DNA from: Streptomyces sp. TG1A-60
GTDB taxonomy: Bacteria > Actinomycetota > Actinomycetes > Streptomycetales > Streptomycetaceae
Assembly (NCBI RefSeq): GCF_037201975.1
Contig: NZ_CP147520.1
Span: 7,502,001 to 7,566,000, forward strand
Direction of reading: 5' to 3'
Length of the DNA stretch: 64,000 nt
Shown: positions 28,279 through 36,851 of the stretch, piece by piece
Position numbering within the stretch: the stretch's first letter is position 1
Layout of the letters: each line of letters begins with the position of its first letter
Position numbers and translations under genes: made by a program
The notes under the pieces: generated by a model
The model's database searches: none
What the model was told of the DNA's origin: nothing
Seen by the model: only the letters and a program-made list of their open reading frames with translations

Positions 28279-29172
28279 TCAGGCGGTGAGTGCCGTGCGC
28301 AGGGTGGTGGCCATCAGATCGATGGCTTCCTTCCCGGCCGGTACCGGGCCGGTGTGGGTGAAGTAGTGGTCGACACCCTCGAAGCAACGGTGGGTGACCG
28401 GAACGCCGGCAGCTTCCAGGGCCTTGGCGTACGCATTGCCCTCGTCGCGCAGGCGATCGTTCTCCGCGGTGATGACCAGGGCGGGCGGCAGCCCGGCGAG
28501 GTCGTCGGCCAGTCCGGGCGACACCAGCGGATGGGCCAGGTCGGCGGGATCAGAGACGTAGGCGGCGGTGAAGACCCGCATGAGCTGAGGGGTAAGCAGG
28601 GGCTTGACGATGGGTGACTGCTTGGTGGCCGGGTCGGCGAGCTGGTCGAGCGGTGCCGAGTCGATGATCTGGAGGCGGGGCGTGAAGGTGCCGCGGTCCC
28701 GAGCGGTGCGGCAGACCGCGGCGGTCAGGTTGGCCCCGGCGCTGTGTCCGCCCACGGCGAGTCGCGAACCGTCCCAGTTGTTGGCGGTGCCGTTCTCGGC
28801 CACCCAGGCGGTGACGTCGTACGCCTGGGTGACGGGTACGGGGTACGGTCGCTGCGGGGCGACGGCGTAGTCCACGTTGATCACCACGCAGCCGGCCGTG
28901 GCGGCTATGTAGCGGCAGATGTGGTCGTCCTGCTGGGGGCGGGTGATCACGAACCCGCCGCCGTGGAAGTTGACGTACACGGGGGCAGGGGCTGCTGCGG
29001 CGGCCGACGGGCGGTAGACGGTGCACGTCACCAGTCCGGCGCCGGTCTCCACCCGGATGGATTCCGTGCGCTTCGGGATGTCGGTGAAGCGCAGATCCTT
29101 GTGCACGCGGCTCATCATTCGGCCGAGCAGCAGCTGAACCCCTCTGGCCTGGATTCTGGGCCTGAATGACAT
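28279..29172 (-). CDS. hormone-sensitive-lipase-family alpha/beta hydrolase
   Basis: A 297-aa esterase/lipase. The oxyanion motif VNFHGGGFVI (HGGG) is near residue 70, the nucleophile elbow GGHSAGANLTAAVC near residue 143, the acid in VITAENDRLRDEGNAY, and the histidine in FEGVDHYF, so the triad is complete. No signal peptide is seen. It is cargo of the 1.5-kb element inserted into the ABC ATPase gene. A perfect palindrome lies 29 bases upstream of its start, suggesting its own regulator elsewhere. Confidence 0.87.
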   Translation of the reverse strand: MSFRPRIQARGVQLLLGRMMSRVHKDLRFTDIPKRTESIRVETGAGLVTCTVYRPSAAAAAPAPVYVNFHGGGFVITRPQQDDHICRYIAATAGCVVINVDYAVAPQRPYPVPVTQAYDVTAWVAENGTANNWDGSRLAVGGHSAGANLTAAVCRTARDRGTFTPRLQIIDSAPLDQLADPATKQSPIVKPLLTPQLMRVFTAAYVSDPADLAHPLVSPGLADDLAGLPPALVITAENDRLRDEGNAYAKALEAAGVPVTHRCFEGVDHYFTHTGPVPAGKEAIDLMATTLRTALTA

Positions 29173-29200
29173 GACTGGACCACATCGCTAAAACTTAAAG

Positions 29201-29217
29201 TATCAGGATTCCTGATA
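29201..29217. promoter_or_regulatory. operator-like palindrome upstream of the lipase
   Basis: TATCAGGATTCCTGATA has perfect 8-bp arms around one base and lies in an AT-rich patch just before the lipase gene. TetR or MarR type regulators bind such sites, but none is encoded in the element. Confidence 0.55.
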
Positions 29218-29279
29218 ATGGAGGCTCGTCGCTGATCAGGCAAGGGGCAACCGCGAGCCGACTGCCGAAGAGGGGATGG

Positions 29280-29560
29280 ACGCTCCAGCCGTAGCGCCCC
29301 GCCTGCTCGTCCAGGCCCCGTGTGGCTCCAAGCCCACCTGGCGGTGTCCGTCGGAGGCAGCCAAGGCCGCAGCAGCGGCCCGAGCCCCGGTCGGGTCCGC
29401 TCTCCTGGTGCGCAGTAGAACGGTGCCGACCATGGCGGCCACCGCGCCAGCGCGCAGCACGGCCGTCACGTCGGCGGCGGTGGCGATTCCGCCCGCGGCG
29501 ATGACGGGCACGGCGACGGCGTGGCGGACGGCGGCGACCAGGTCGGGAAGCTGGACGGAC
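29280..29560 (-). pseudogene. nitronate monooxygenase-like C-terminal fragment
   Basis: The stretch reads VQLPDLVAAVRHAVAVPVIA, then AGGIATAADVTAVLRAGAVA and AAMVGTVLLRTRRADPTG. This is the FMN phosphate-binding barrel end of 2-nitropropane dioxygenase/nitronate monooxygenase proteins. Only this part is present and the following residues drift out of frame. It lies inside the 1.5-kb element beside the lipase gene. Confidence 0.7.
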
Positions 29561-29709
29561 TCTCGATCTTCGGTACTGGTGACAGAAAGGCTGCCGAATG
29601 AGCATCTGTGACAAGCCGAATGCCTCGTTGGTGCCAACAAGGCTGCCTCGCCCCGTCCTGTCGGCCAGCTCATCCGGCTTCACCGGTGACAAGTACTGGG
29701 CCTTGGCTC

Positions 29710-30114
29710 AACATCACGCTTCCCCAGGAGCAGGTCCTCGGCCGCAGCTCGGCACAAGCCCGCGAACAAGGTCTCGCGCCGCTGGAGCGCGTGGGGCTCG
29801 CGGACAAGGCCGATCAGTACCCGAACCGCTGTTCAGGGGGACAGCAGCAGCGCATCGCCATCGCGCGCGCCCTGGCCCTCGACCCCGAGCTGGGCCTAGA
29901 GGTACTGAACGTGATGCGCGAGCTCGCCGACGAAGGCATGACCATGGTGGTGGTCACCCACGAGATGGAGTTCGCGCGGGACGTCTCCGACCACCTCGTC
30001 GTCATGGCCGACGGGGCCATCATCGAAGAGGGCAGGCCCACCGACATCTTCGCGGCACCCACGCACGCCCGGACCCGGCAGTTCCTCAGGGCGGTGGACC
30101 GCGATGGGGTCTGA
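29710..30114 (+). pseudogene. polar amino acid ABC transporter ATPase, 3' part, Walker B deleted
   Basis: The frame resumes at NITLPQEQVLGRS and runs to the stop at 30114. The signature is present as CSGGQQQRIAIARAL and the H-loop as MVVVTHEMEFARDV. Between them the sequence goes directly from ALALDPEL to GLEVLNVMREL. Family members have about 14 more residues here, containing Walker B and the D-loop. The missing block begins and ends at LDPE in homologues, suggesting deletion between short direct repeats. The ATPase would be dead even without the insertion. Confidence 0.85.
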
Positions 30115-30538
30115 TCTGGTTCTCACCATGCTCAGGGGCGTGCCGACGACGCTGCTGCTGACCGGCACGAGTCTCGGGATCGGGATCGTGGGCGGGCTGC
30201 CGTTCGTCGTGGCGCGCGTCTCGGACCGGCGGCTGCTCCGCTTCCTGTCCCGCTCCCTGATCGAGGTCTTCCGGGGCATCCCGCCCCTGGTGTGGCTGTT
30301 CATCATCTACTTCGGCCTGGGCAACTCGCTGCCCGGGATCGACCCCCTCGAGGCGTCGATCGTCGGCATGGGCCTCATCTCCTGCGCCTACATGGCCGAG
30401 ATATACCGCGGCGGGCTCGCCGTGGTGCACCACGGCCAGTGGGAGGCCGGCCGGGCCCTGGGCATGAGCAGCCTGGCGATCGTTCGCAAGATCATCGCCC
30501 CGCAGGTCTTCCGTATCTCCGTGCCGGCGACGGCCAAC
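30104..30538 (+). pseudogene. amino acid ABC transporter permease 1, 5' part
   Basis: The first 145 codons of a HisM/GlnP-type permease: TTLLLTGTSLGIGIVGGLPF near the start, RGIPPLVWLFIIYFGLGNSL, and the EAA-loop region EAGRALGMSSLAIVRKIIAP. The start overlaps the ATPase end by 11 bases. The gene is interrupted after codon 145 (Asn) at 30538, where the IS1380 element begins. The rest of the gene is 21.8 kb downstream at 52356. Confidence 0.9.
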
Positions 30539-32255
30539 CCTGGATATTCAGCGGAATTGGGTGACCTGACGCCCCGATAGCAGAATGGTGCCGCTGACCT
30601 GCGAGGATGCGAGTGTCTACGTCGTATCCGCTGCAAGAATCAGGGCACCAATCTGGTGAGCAAGAGTACAGGGTGGGACCGTCGGCTGTCCGTGGTGGCT
30701 GACGGGAAGAGACTGATCGGGCATGCCGGTGCGGTGCTGCTGCGCCGGTGCGCGGACCGCACAGGGCTCACCGGGGCGCTGGCGAAGGAGTTACCGTCCA
30801 GCACAGCGGCCGGCTGGCGGGAACGGGCGGGCGTCCTGGTGCACCTGGCCGTCGCGATCGCGCTGGGGGCGGCGAACCTGTCGGAGGCCGAACAACTCCA
30901 GCTTCATCACCGGCCGTTGTTCGGGCCGTCGGCCTCGGACTCCACCGCTCGCCGCACCCTGGCCGCGCTCGACGAGACAGTCCTGGCGAAGATTGCGAAG
31001 GCGCGGGCGCGGGTGCGCCGGCATGTGTGGAGTCTGCTGCGTCTGCGGCCGGGCGGCTTCCCCTGGCTGACGGTGGCGGGCAAACGGCTGACCGGCTGGA
31101 TCGTCATCGACATCGACGCCACCATCATCACGTCCGCGTCCAAGAAGGCGGGGGCAGCAGTCACCTTCAAAAAGACGTTTGGGTTTCATCCGCTGGCCGC
31201 GTGGTGCGCGAACACCACCGAATCGCTGGCGATGCTCCTGCGTCCGGGGAATGCCGGAGCAAACACGGTGGCCGACCACATCACGGTGCTCACCGACGCC
31301 CTCGCCCAGATCCCCGGCTCCTCAGCAGCGAAGATCCTCATCCGGCTGGACGGGGCCGGGGCCACCCACGGGCTGCTGGAACACCTCGAAGCGTTGAACA
31401 CCACGCGGCGTACGGTCCGCTACACGGTCGGCTGGACGATCACCGAAGACGACGAGAAGGCCATCGCAAAGCTGCCCAAAAGCGCCTGGGAGACCTCCCT
31501 GCACCAGGACGGCAGCCTCCAAGAGGGCTACTTCGTCGCCGAGTTGACCGGGCTGAACACCCGTGAGGGCTGGCCGGAGGGCATGCGGCTGATCGTGCGC
31601 CGCGTCAGGCCCACCCGCCGGCACCTGAAGAAACTGACCGCCTTCGAGAAGAAGACCGGCTGGCGGTACTGCATCACCGCCACCAATATCCGGCACATGT
31701 GGGGCATCGCCGGCTCGGGCCACAGCCAGTTCCTGGACGTGCTGCACCGCTCGCACGCCAAAGTCGAGGACCGGGTCCGCACCAACAAGGCGACGGGACT
31801 GGACAATCTGCCGTCCGCCTCCTGGGAAGTGAACCGCGGCTGGATGCTCGCCGCGAACCTCGCCGCCGATCTCGACGCCTGGGTTCGGCTGCTGGCCCTG
31901 CACGACATCGAGGGCCTGGCCGACGCCGAGCCCAAGACCATGCGCTTCCGCCTCTACCACCTGCCCGCCCGCCTCGCCGACCACGCCCGACGCCGATGGC
32001 TGCGCATCGACGCGACCTGGCCCTGGGCCCAAGCGTTCACCACCTGCTGGCAGCGGCTCACCGCCCTCCCAGCTGTCACCTGACAGCCGGGCACTGCCCC
32101 GACAAGCACCAGGAAGGAGAAGACCGGCAGCACTCCGGGCCCGTGGAACCCGGCGCACCCGCGGCGTCACGCGACGGCCCACCTCGAACGGCCCGAGGAC
32201 ATTACGGGCGAACTGCCGAGCAGGCCAGCCACCGAACCCCGCTGACGAATCGAGG
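30539..32255 (+). mobile_element. IS1380-family insertion sequence
   Basis: The element has imperfect terminal inverted repeats: left CCTGGATATTCAGCGG, right end read inward CCTCGATTCGTCAGCGG. It is flanked by CCAAC at 30534-30538 and 32256-32260, a likely target duplication. One transposase ORF fills it. It sits at the very left end of the tyrosine-recombinase trio element. Confidence 0.8.
30656..32083 (+). CDS. IS1380-family transposase
   Basis: A 475-aa DDE transposase. The first catalytic Asp lies in WIVIDIDATIITSASKK near residue 160. A second lies in KILIRLDGAGATHGLLEHLE near residue 230. The long insertion domain and GWRYCITATNIRH follow, as in IS1380 proteins. The GTG start follows closely after the left inverted repeat. 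The frame is uninterrupted over the usual family length, so the element may be active. Confidence 0.88.
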   Translation: MSKSTGWDRRLSVVADGKRLIGHAGAVLLRRCADRTGLTGALAKELPSSTAAGWRERAGVLVHLAVAIALGAANLSEAEQLQLHHRPLFGPSASDSTARRTLAALDETVLAKIAKARARVRRHVWSLLRLRPGGFPWLTVAGKRLTGWIVIDIDATIITSASKKAGAAVTFKKTFGFHPLAAWCANTTESLAMLLRPGNAGANTVADHITVLTDALAQIPGSSAAKILIRLDGAGATHGLLEHLEALNTTRRTVRYTVGWTITEDDEKAIAKLPKSAWETSLHQDGSLQEGYFVAELTGLNTREGWPEGMRLIVRRVRPTRRHLKKLTAFEKKTGWRYCITATNIRHMWGIAGSGHSQFLDVLHRSHAKVEDRVRTNKATGLDNLPSASWEVNRGWMLAANLAADLDAWVRLLALHDIEGLADAEPKTMRFRLYHLPARLADHARRRWLRIDATWPWAQAFTTCWQRLTALPAVT

Positions 32256-32432
32256 CCAACTGTGCGACATTCCGTGAGTTCCCCTGAGCCCTGCTGAGTC
32301 TCCGACCCCGTGGCCAGGTGGTTCCTCCTCCTTGGGGTGCTCAGCAGCTCTATGACGTAACTTCGGGATTCTTGAAGCGTTCTCACCTCATCCGACTGAT
32401 TCGCAGTCGGGCCGAAGGCGAGGAGGCTCGGG
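32084..32432. other. right end of the IS and left end of the recombinase-trio element
   Basis: This region holds the IS1380 right inverted repeat (to 32255), the duplicated CCAAC, and from 32261 the start of the next element. Sites resembling each other are TTCCGTGAGTTC at 32270-32281 and AACTTCGGGATTC near 32359, likely recombinase-binding repeats. A hairpin CCGACTG/CAGTCGG at 32392-32410 precedes the recombinase ribosome binding site. Confidence 0.55.
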
Positions 32433-33512
32433 TTGGCGGCGCTGGCGGTCGTACGAGACCTGCGTGAGCACTGGGTGCCCGCGTCGGCGGAGGAGCTGGA
32501 GCGGTTCGAGACCGACGTGTTGTCCGGGTTCGTCCTCGCGCGAGCGTCGGCAGGTCTGGCGGATGGCACGATCCGCGGGGACGTCGGGCACCTGGAGCAG
32601 ATCCGCACGTGGTTCGGTCGGCCGCTGTGGGACATGGAGCCCGCCGACGCCGACGCGTACTTCGGGAAGGTGCTGCGGAACTCGCCGAGCGGGACCCGGC
32701 TGGCCCGGTCGCAGGCGCTGACCACGTACTTCCTGTTCCTGGAGCTGCGGCACAAGGTCGAGCTCCACCGGATGACCGGCCGGGTGGCCGAGTGCCCGAT
32801 CGACGAGATGAACCGGCCGCGCGGAGCCAAGGACGCCCAGCTGCGGATCCCGCCGACCGAGCCGGAGGTCGGGACGCTGTTCACCGGCTGGGGCGGCGAA
32901 CTGGCCACCTGCCGCAAATTCGCCCCGACCGCCCGGAACTACACCGCCTCGAAGCTGATGTCCCAGGTCGGCTTGCGGGTCAGCGAGGCATGCATGCTCG
33001 ACCTGGACGACATCAAGTGGAACCTGGGCCGCTTCGGCAAACTCCACGTCCGCCATGGCAAGGGTGCCCGCGGCTCGGGCCCGCGTGAGCGGATGGTGCC
33101 GCTGATCAACGGTGCCGGCCGCACCCTGCGGTGGTTCATCGAGGACGTGTGGGGTCAGTTCGACGACGACCACACCCGTCCCGGCGCCCCGCTGTTCCCC
33201 TCCGAGCGCAAGAACACCGACGGCTCCTCGCGCCGGGTGGGCGACGACGCCCTGCGCGGCGGGTTGAAGGAGGCGGCCAAGGCGCATCTTCCGGGCTGGG
33301 GCGAGCGGCTGACGCCGCATGTTCTGCGGCACTTCTGCGCGTCCCAACTCTACGAGAACGGGCTGGACTTGCTGGCGATCCAGGAGGTTTTGGGACATTC
33401 CTGGATCGCCACGACGATGCGGTACGTCCACGTGCAGCAGACCCGGGTCGAGGACGCCTGGGCCGCTGGGACTGAGCGGGCCGCGAAGCGGCTGGAAGGG
33501 CTGATCCGATGA
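32433..33512 (+). CDS. tyrosine recombinase/integrase (first of trio)
   Basis: A 359-aa site-specific recombinase with a SAM-like N-terminal core-binding domain (GTIRGDVGHLEQIRTWFG) and a C-terminal catalytic domain. All active-site landmarks are visible: Arg in SQVGLRVSEACMLDLDD, HxxR in TPHVLRHFCASQLYENG, the late His/Trp in GHSWIATTMRY, and the Tyr nucleophile in MRYVHV. It starts at a TTG preceded by GAGGAGG. Its stop overlaps the HTH gene by ATGA. Confidence 0.88.
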   Translation: MAALAVVRDLREHWVPASAEELERFETDVLSGFVLARASAGLADGTIRGDVGHLEQIRTWFGRPLWDMEPADADAYFGKVLRNSPSGTRLARSQALTTYFLFLELRHKVELHRMTGRVAECPIDEMNRPRGAKDAQLRIPPTEPEVGTLFTGWGGELATCRKFAPTARNYTASKLMSQVGLRVSEACMLDLDDIKWNLGRFGKLHVRHGKGARGSGPRERMVPLINGAGRTLRWFIEDVWGQFDDDHTRPGAPLFPSERKNTDGSSRRVGDDALRGGLKEAAKAHLPGWGERLTPHVLRHFCASQLYENGLDLLAIQEVLGHSWIATTMRYVHVQQTRVEDAWAAGTERAAKRLEGLIR

Positions 33513-33832
33513 GGTGGAACCTGCGGCTGACGGCCGCGAACAAGGGTATTTGGAAGGCGTCCGAACTCCAACGAAGCCTGGCCGAGCATGGATTGGTGAT
33601 CTCGGCCGGGAAGATGTCCGGGCTGTGGTCCGGCCAGCCGGTCTCCCTCAAGCTGGAGGACCTGGACGTCATCTGCGTCGTGCTCGGCTGCGAGATCGGC
33701 GACCTGCTGATCCCCGAACCGGACAAGGTCACCCGGCCCGGCGAGGAGACCGTCCAACAGACGGCCGTTGCAGCGACGGGGCCCTCGGTTGTGCCCCGGC
33801 GCCGGGACGGGCGCTCGCTCCCGCCGATGTGA
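33509..33832 (+). CDS. small HTH (Cro/C1-type) protein, second of trio
   Basis: A 107-aa protein. KASELQRSLAEHGLVISAG and KLEDLDVICVVLGCEIGDL form a Cro/C1-type helix-turn-helix; the C-terminal 35 residues are low complexity. It overlaps the recombinase before it (ATGA) and the third gene after it (TGATG), so all three are translationally coupled. A role as accessory or regulatory DNA-binding partner of the recombinases is inferred from position. Confidence 0.82.
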   Translation: MRWNLRLTAANKGIWKASELQRSLAEHGLVISAGKMSGLWSGQPVSLKLEDLDVICVVLGCEIGDLLIPEPDKVTRPGEETVQQTAVAATGPSVVPRRRDGRSLPPM

Positions 33833-35436
33833 TGGCCTACGTCCTGCCCGCGGGGAAGTGCAAGTGACCGACCAGCTGCCCAGACTGCTTCGGCTGGGGC
33901 GTACTGCCCGGCCGCGCGTGCAGTGCGTGCCAGAGCTTCCGCCGCAACGACGAACCCTCCGAATGCGGCGGCTGCCGCCGGACGGTGCGGTTGAAGAAGG
34001 GCTACTGCCGCCTGTGCTGGCACCAGGCGAGCCAGGACGCCAAGGGCGAAGTCACCGTGCTGCAGCCCTACTTGGAGAAGGTGCGGTACCACCAGCTGTT
34101 CCTCATCAACCTGCACCGCCCACGGCAGCCCGGCCCTCCCATCGGCAGGAACGGGAGGCGCCGGGGACGCCCGCAGACTCCCGACCCCGCCCCGGTGCCG
34201 CCGCCGGCTTCCGGCTGGCGCCAGCCACCGCTGTTCGAGGCCCACCGTGACTTCACCCGGTTCGACCGCCGGAAGCACGCGCGACTGGACAACCCCTGGC
34301 TGGCCTGGGCCCGGCATGTCGCGCACCGTCTCGGCGAGGCCCACGGCTGGCCCCGCCGAGTCCGCCTCGACGTCGACCGGGCCTTGGTCATCGTCCTGTC
34401 CGGCCACATCGCGGGCGAAGTCCTCCGGTACTCCGAGCTGTTCCCGGCCCTGCGATCACGGGGGCTCAGCGTCGAACGCACCGCGGAGGTGCTCGACCAC
34501 GTCGGCATCTTCCACGACGACCGGCCCTCGTCGTTCGACCAGTGGCTGGAGCGCAAGCTCGACGGCCTCGCGGCCGGTATCCGCCGCGACGTCGAGACGT
34601 GGGCCCGGCTCCTGCACGACGGCGGCCCCCGCTCGCACCCCCGGGACGTGCACACGGTCTGGGGCTACCTCAACCGAATCCGGCCTGTGCTGCTGGAATG
34701 GTCCAACCGCTACGACCACCTGCGCGAGGTCGCCCGCGACGACATCCTCAGCCACCTGAGCACCGTTCACGGCTCGCAGCGCAAGCACACCCTGGTCGCC
34801 CTGCGGTCGCTGTTCACCCGGGCGAAGAAGAACGGCACGATCTTCAAGAACCCCACCAGTCGCATCCGGGTCGGCCAGCAGGAGCACGGCGTCATCCAGC
34901 CACTGGACCCCGGGCACGTCCAGTCCGCGGTCACCGTGGTGGCCCGGCCGGCGGACCGGCTGATTCTCGCCCTCGCGGCCGTCCACGCCGCCCGCCCCAA
35001 GGCGATCCGCCGTCTCCAGCTCGACGACCTCGACATCGGCAACCGCCGACTGGTCATCGACGGCCGCGTCCGGCCCCTGGACGAGCTGACGCTCCAGCTT
35101 GCCCTTGCCTGGCTGGACTACCGGCGAAAGCGCTGGCCCGACACCGCCAACCCGCACCTACTGATCAACAAGCACACCGCGCTGGAGACCGGGTCCATCA
35201 GCGGTGTGTCCGTCTCGGCGGCACTCCGCGGCCAGACCGCCACGCTGGAACGGCTCCGTGTCGACCGCCAGCTCGAAGAAGCCCTGGCCCACGGCCCCGA
35301 CCCGCTCCACCTCGCCGAGGTCTTCGGCCTGGCCGAGAAGACCGCGATCCGCTACGCGGACTCCGCGCGGGCACTACTGGAACAGGCAGCCGAGCACTCG
35401 GCATCGCCCTCAGGGAAAGAACTTGGCCCGGATTGA
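33832..35436 (+). pseudogene. third trio protein: zinc-ribbon recombinase-like, interrupted by an early TGA
   Basis: The frame starts at the ATG overlapping the HTH stop, reads MAYVLPAGKCK and then hits TGA at 33865-33867. Beyond the stop the same frame is plainly coding. Four CxxC-type pairs (CPDC, CSAC, CGGC, CRLC) form a zinc-ribbon-like N-terminus. A long helical region and a degenerate recombinase-like C-terminal domain follow (AAVHAARPKAIRRLQLDDLD, EKTAIRYADSARALL). It would be 534 aa if the TGA were sense. Translation might restart at the GTG at 33985, losing most of the zinc motif. A nonsense mutation is the simplest explanation. Confidence 0.7.
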
Positions 35437-35693
35437 CGCGACTTGGAGTCGGCGTCAGCAAATCCTTGGGAGAGGCGCAGGCACTCATCCCAGGCTTCAA
35501 GAAAGCTCTCGTAGGTGTTGAGGCGTTCTTGGCGCATCCAGTGACCGTGCTCGACGGCACCTTGATCCTGTACTTGCCGCCGGACGGCTTCGGCGTTCTT
35601 TTCCGCGCCGAACTTAGCTGCCCGCGCCCCAACAACCGCTCCCAAGCCGGCTGCCACTACTGCGATGGCGAGAGGAACCACCAAATCCGTCAC
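35437..35693 (-). pseudogene. membrane protein gene truncated by the recombinase operon
   Basis: The minus frame from 35693 encodes VPLAIAVVAAGLGAVVGARA (one transmembrane helix) and then a coiled stretch with HGHWMRQERLNTYESFLEAW. This is a pattern I recognise from uncharacterised Streptomyces membrane proteins. Protein-like sequence stops where the recombinase-like gene begins (35436), and the frame simply runs on into its antisense. The C-terminal part is missing, so this is a broken passenger gene. Confidence 0.6.
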
Positions 35694-35929
35694 GGCGGCA
35701 CATCATGGCTGCTCAATCAGTTCAAGGGAACACCGCGTCGTACGGCCTGACAGCAGGACCAACGGCATCACAGCTCGTCAATCAACCGCGAATACATGAA
35801 CATGTCCCGGCGTTCGTCCCCCACCTGTTGCCATCCACGCAGCACCGAGCGCAACCCACGCGGAGCAACCTCACCGCTGCTTCATCAATGACGACAGAGG
35901 GTGTCGGATTTACGGCCGACGATGGACGT

Positions 35930-36451
35930 ATGCGCGAAACCCCAGAAGAACTCAACAAGCTCCAGTCCCTCCTCGACTCCTCCCTCTCCGGCTCGACCGC
36001 ACACCTCCGCTCGATCGTCGAGGGCCGCACCATCACGGCGGCGCAGCTCACCGGGGTCCTCACCGGCATGTGCACGCTCGCCCTCTCCACGGTGACCGCA
36101 AAGGGCGAACCGCGGATCAGCGGCGCCGACGGGCACTTCCTGCACGGCCGGTGGCACTTCGGCACGGCGCGCAACGCCGCCAAGGCCCGTCATCTCGCGG
36201 CCCGTCCGGCCGCCAGCGTCGCGCACATGCGCGGCGAGGACCTCGGCGTGTTCACTCACGGCACGGTGGAGGAGCTGAACCCCGAGGACGCCGAGACCAC
36301 GGCCGACTGGCAGGAACTCCTCGCCTACTTGAAGGACTTCTACGGCGACGACGACGCCTTCGACTGGAACCGCGAGGTCGTCTACTACCGGCTGAACCCG
36401 CACTGGATGACCGTCTACGCCCCCGACCTCGACAAGCTCACCGGCACGTGA
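35930..36451 (+). CDS. pyridoxamine 5'-phosphate oxidase-family (FMN/F420-binding split barrel) protein
   Basis: A 173-aa protein. MCTLALSTVTAKGEPRISGA and WHFGTARNAAKARHLAARP form the split-barrel flavin-binding region, followed by FTHGTVEELNPEDAE and YRLNPHWMTVYAPDL. Such proteins bind FMN or F420 and reduce or protect diverse small molecules; no substrate can be given. The start at MRETPEEL is used because the upstream extension is not coding-like. It is a passenger of the trio element. Confidence 0.82.
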   Translation: MRETPEELNKLQSLLDSSLSGSTAHLRSIVEGRTITAAQLTGVLTGMCTLALSTVTAKGEPRISGADGHFLHGRWHFGTARNAAKARHLAARPAASVAHMRGEDLGVFTHGTVEELNPEDAETTADWQELLAYLKDFYGDDDAFDWNREVVYYRLNPHWMTVYAPDLDKLTGT

Positions 36452-36803
36452 CGCCGGGCCCGTCGACCAGGGCCTGCACCTGCGCGTACGTGGGTGCGGG
36501 GCCGGTCGACGGCGCGCCGTCGCGTACCGCCAGCGCCGTGGCGACGGCCTCGCCCAGCGCCTGCCGGTACAGCAGCGACCCGAGGCTGCCCCGCCCCCAA
36601 GCTCTCAACTCCTTCCCCAAGCTCTCAACTCCGCTTCGCTGCGTTCGAGCAGGGGGCCGCTCAGCGTCTTGCCGGTCCAGGGGACCAGGAACGGCAAGGT
36701 CGCGAGTTGGCCCCGAACCCACGGAAGCAACTCCGCAGAGCACGACGACGGACCTTTGAGTTCCCACCGAGAACCCTTCAGTTTGCGTGAACTTACGGGA
36801 CTC
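36452..36803. other. right end of the trio element, no intact gene
   Basis: Minus-strand sequence at 36440-36600 reads SLLYRQALGEAVATALAVRD and GAPSTGPAPTYAQVQALVDG, resembling the C-terminus of some enzyme, but no upstream part is present. The last 20 bases contain GAACTTACGGGACTC, matching the left-end repeats, immediately before the Tn3 inverted repeat. Confidence 0.45.
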
Positions 36804-36805
36804 TA

Positions 36806-36851
36806 GGGGTGCCGGTAAGAATGCTGTCACCAGCCGCAAACGGCGGTGATC
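36806..36851 (+). repeat. Tn3 left terminal inverted repeat
   Basis: A 46-bp repeat starting GGGGTGCCGGTAAGAATGCT and ending CGGCGGTGATC. It matches the right repeat at 52310-52355 in inverted orientation at 44 of 46 positions. Confidence 0.92.

Larger units (their letters stand above)
28210..29710. mobile_element. 1.5-kb non-autonomous transposable element carrying a lipase gene
   Basis: The segment is bounded by imperfect 26-bp terminal inverted repeats. Left begins TGAGCCGAAGCGCGATAGG and right (reverse complement) begins TGAGCCAAGGCCCAGTACT; 18 of 26 positions match, both ending TGTCACC. It is flanked by the 5-bp direct repeat ACATC (28205-28209 and 29711-29715), a textbook target duplication, inside the ABC ATPase gene. 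It contains no transposase gene, only a lipase and a fragment of a nitronate monooxygenase-like gene. It therefore looks like a mobile insertion cassette moved in trans. Confidence 0.8.
32261..36803 (+). mobile_element. tyrosine-recombinase trio element
   Basis: A 4.5-kb element encoding a tyrosine recombinase, a small HTH protein and a second, zinc-ribbon recombinase-like protein in one overlapping operon. Passenger genes follow. Subterminal inverted repeats are TTCCGTGAGTTC at the left and its variant TCCCGTAAGTTC (complement strand) at the right. It has no target duplication of its own. Its ends split the 5-bp sequence AACTA into AAC (30536-30538, before the IS) and TA (36804-36805). AACTA is exactly the flank at the other end of the Tn3 transposon, so this element entered the left Tn3 target duplication. 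Confidence 0.65.

Noticed and set aside
33865..33867. The TGA in the third trio gene as a selenocysteine codon
   Set aside because: No SECIS-like hairpin or selenoprotein family is apparent, and the surrounding residues (GKCK-stop-PTSC) do not resemble a known selenoprotein motif; a nonsense mutation is simpler.
35352..35440. Right end of the trio element placed just after the recombinase-like gene
   Set aside because: A TTCCCTGAG sequence there resembles the left-end repeat, but the match at 36789-36803 is better and abuts the Tn3 repeat in a way that reconstructs AACTA exactly. I kept the outer boundary.
36801..36805. CTCTA as a direct Tn3 target duplication with AACTA
   Set aside because: The five bases do not match as they stand. 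Only TA belongs to the duplication; CTC is the end of the trio element.
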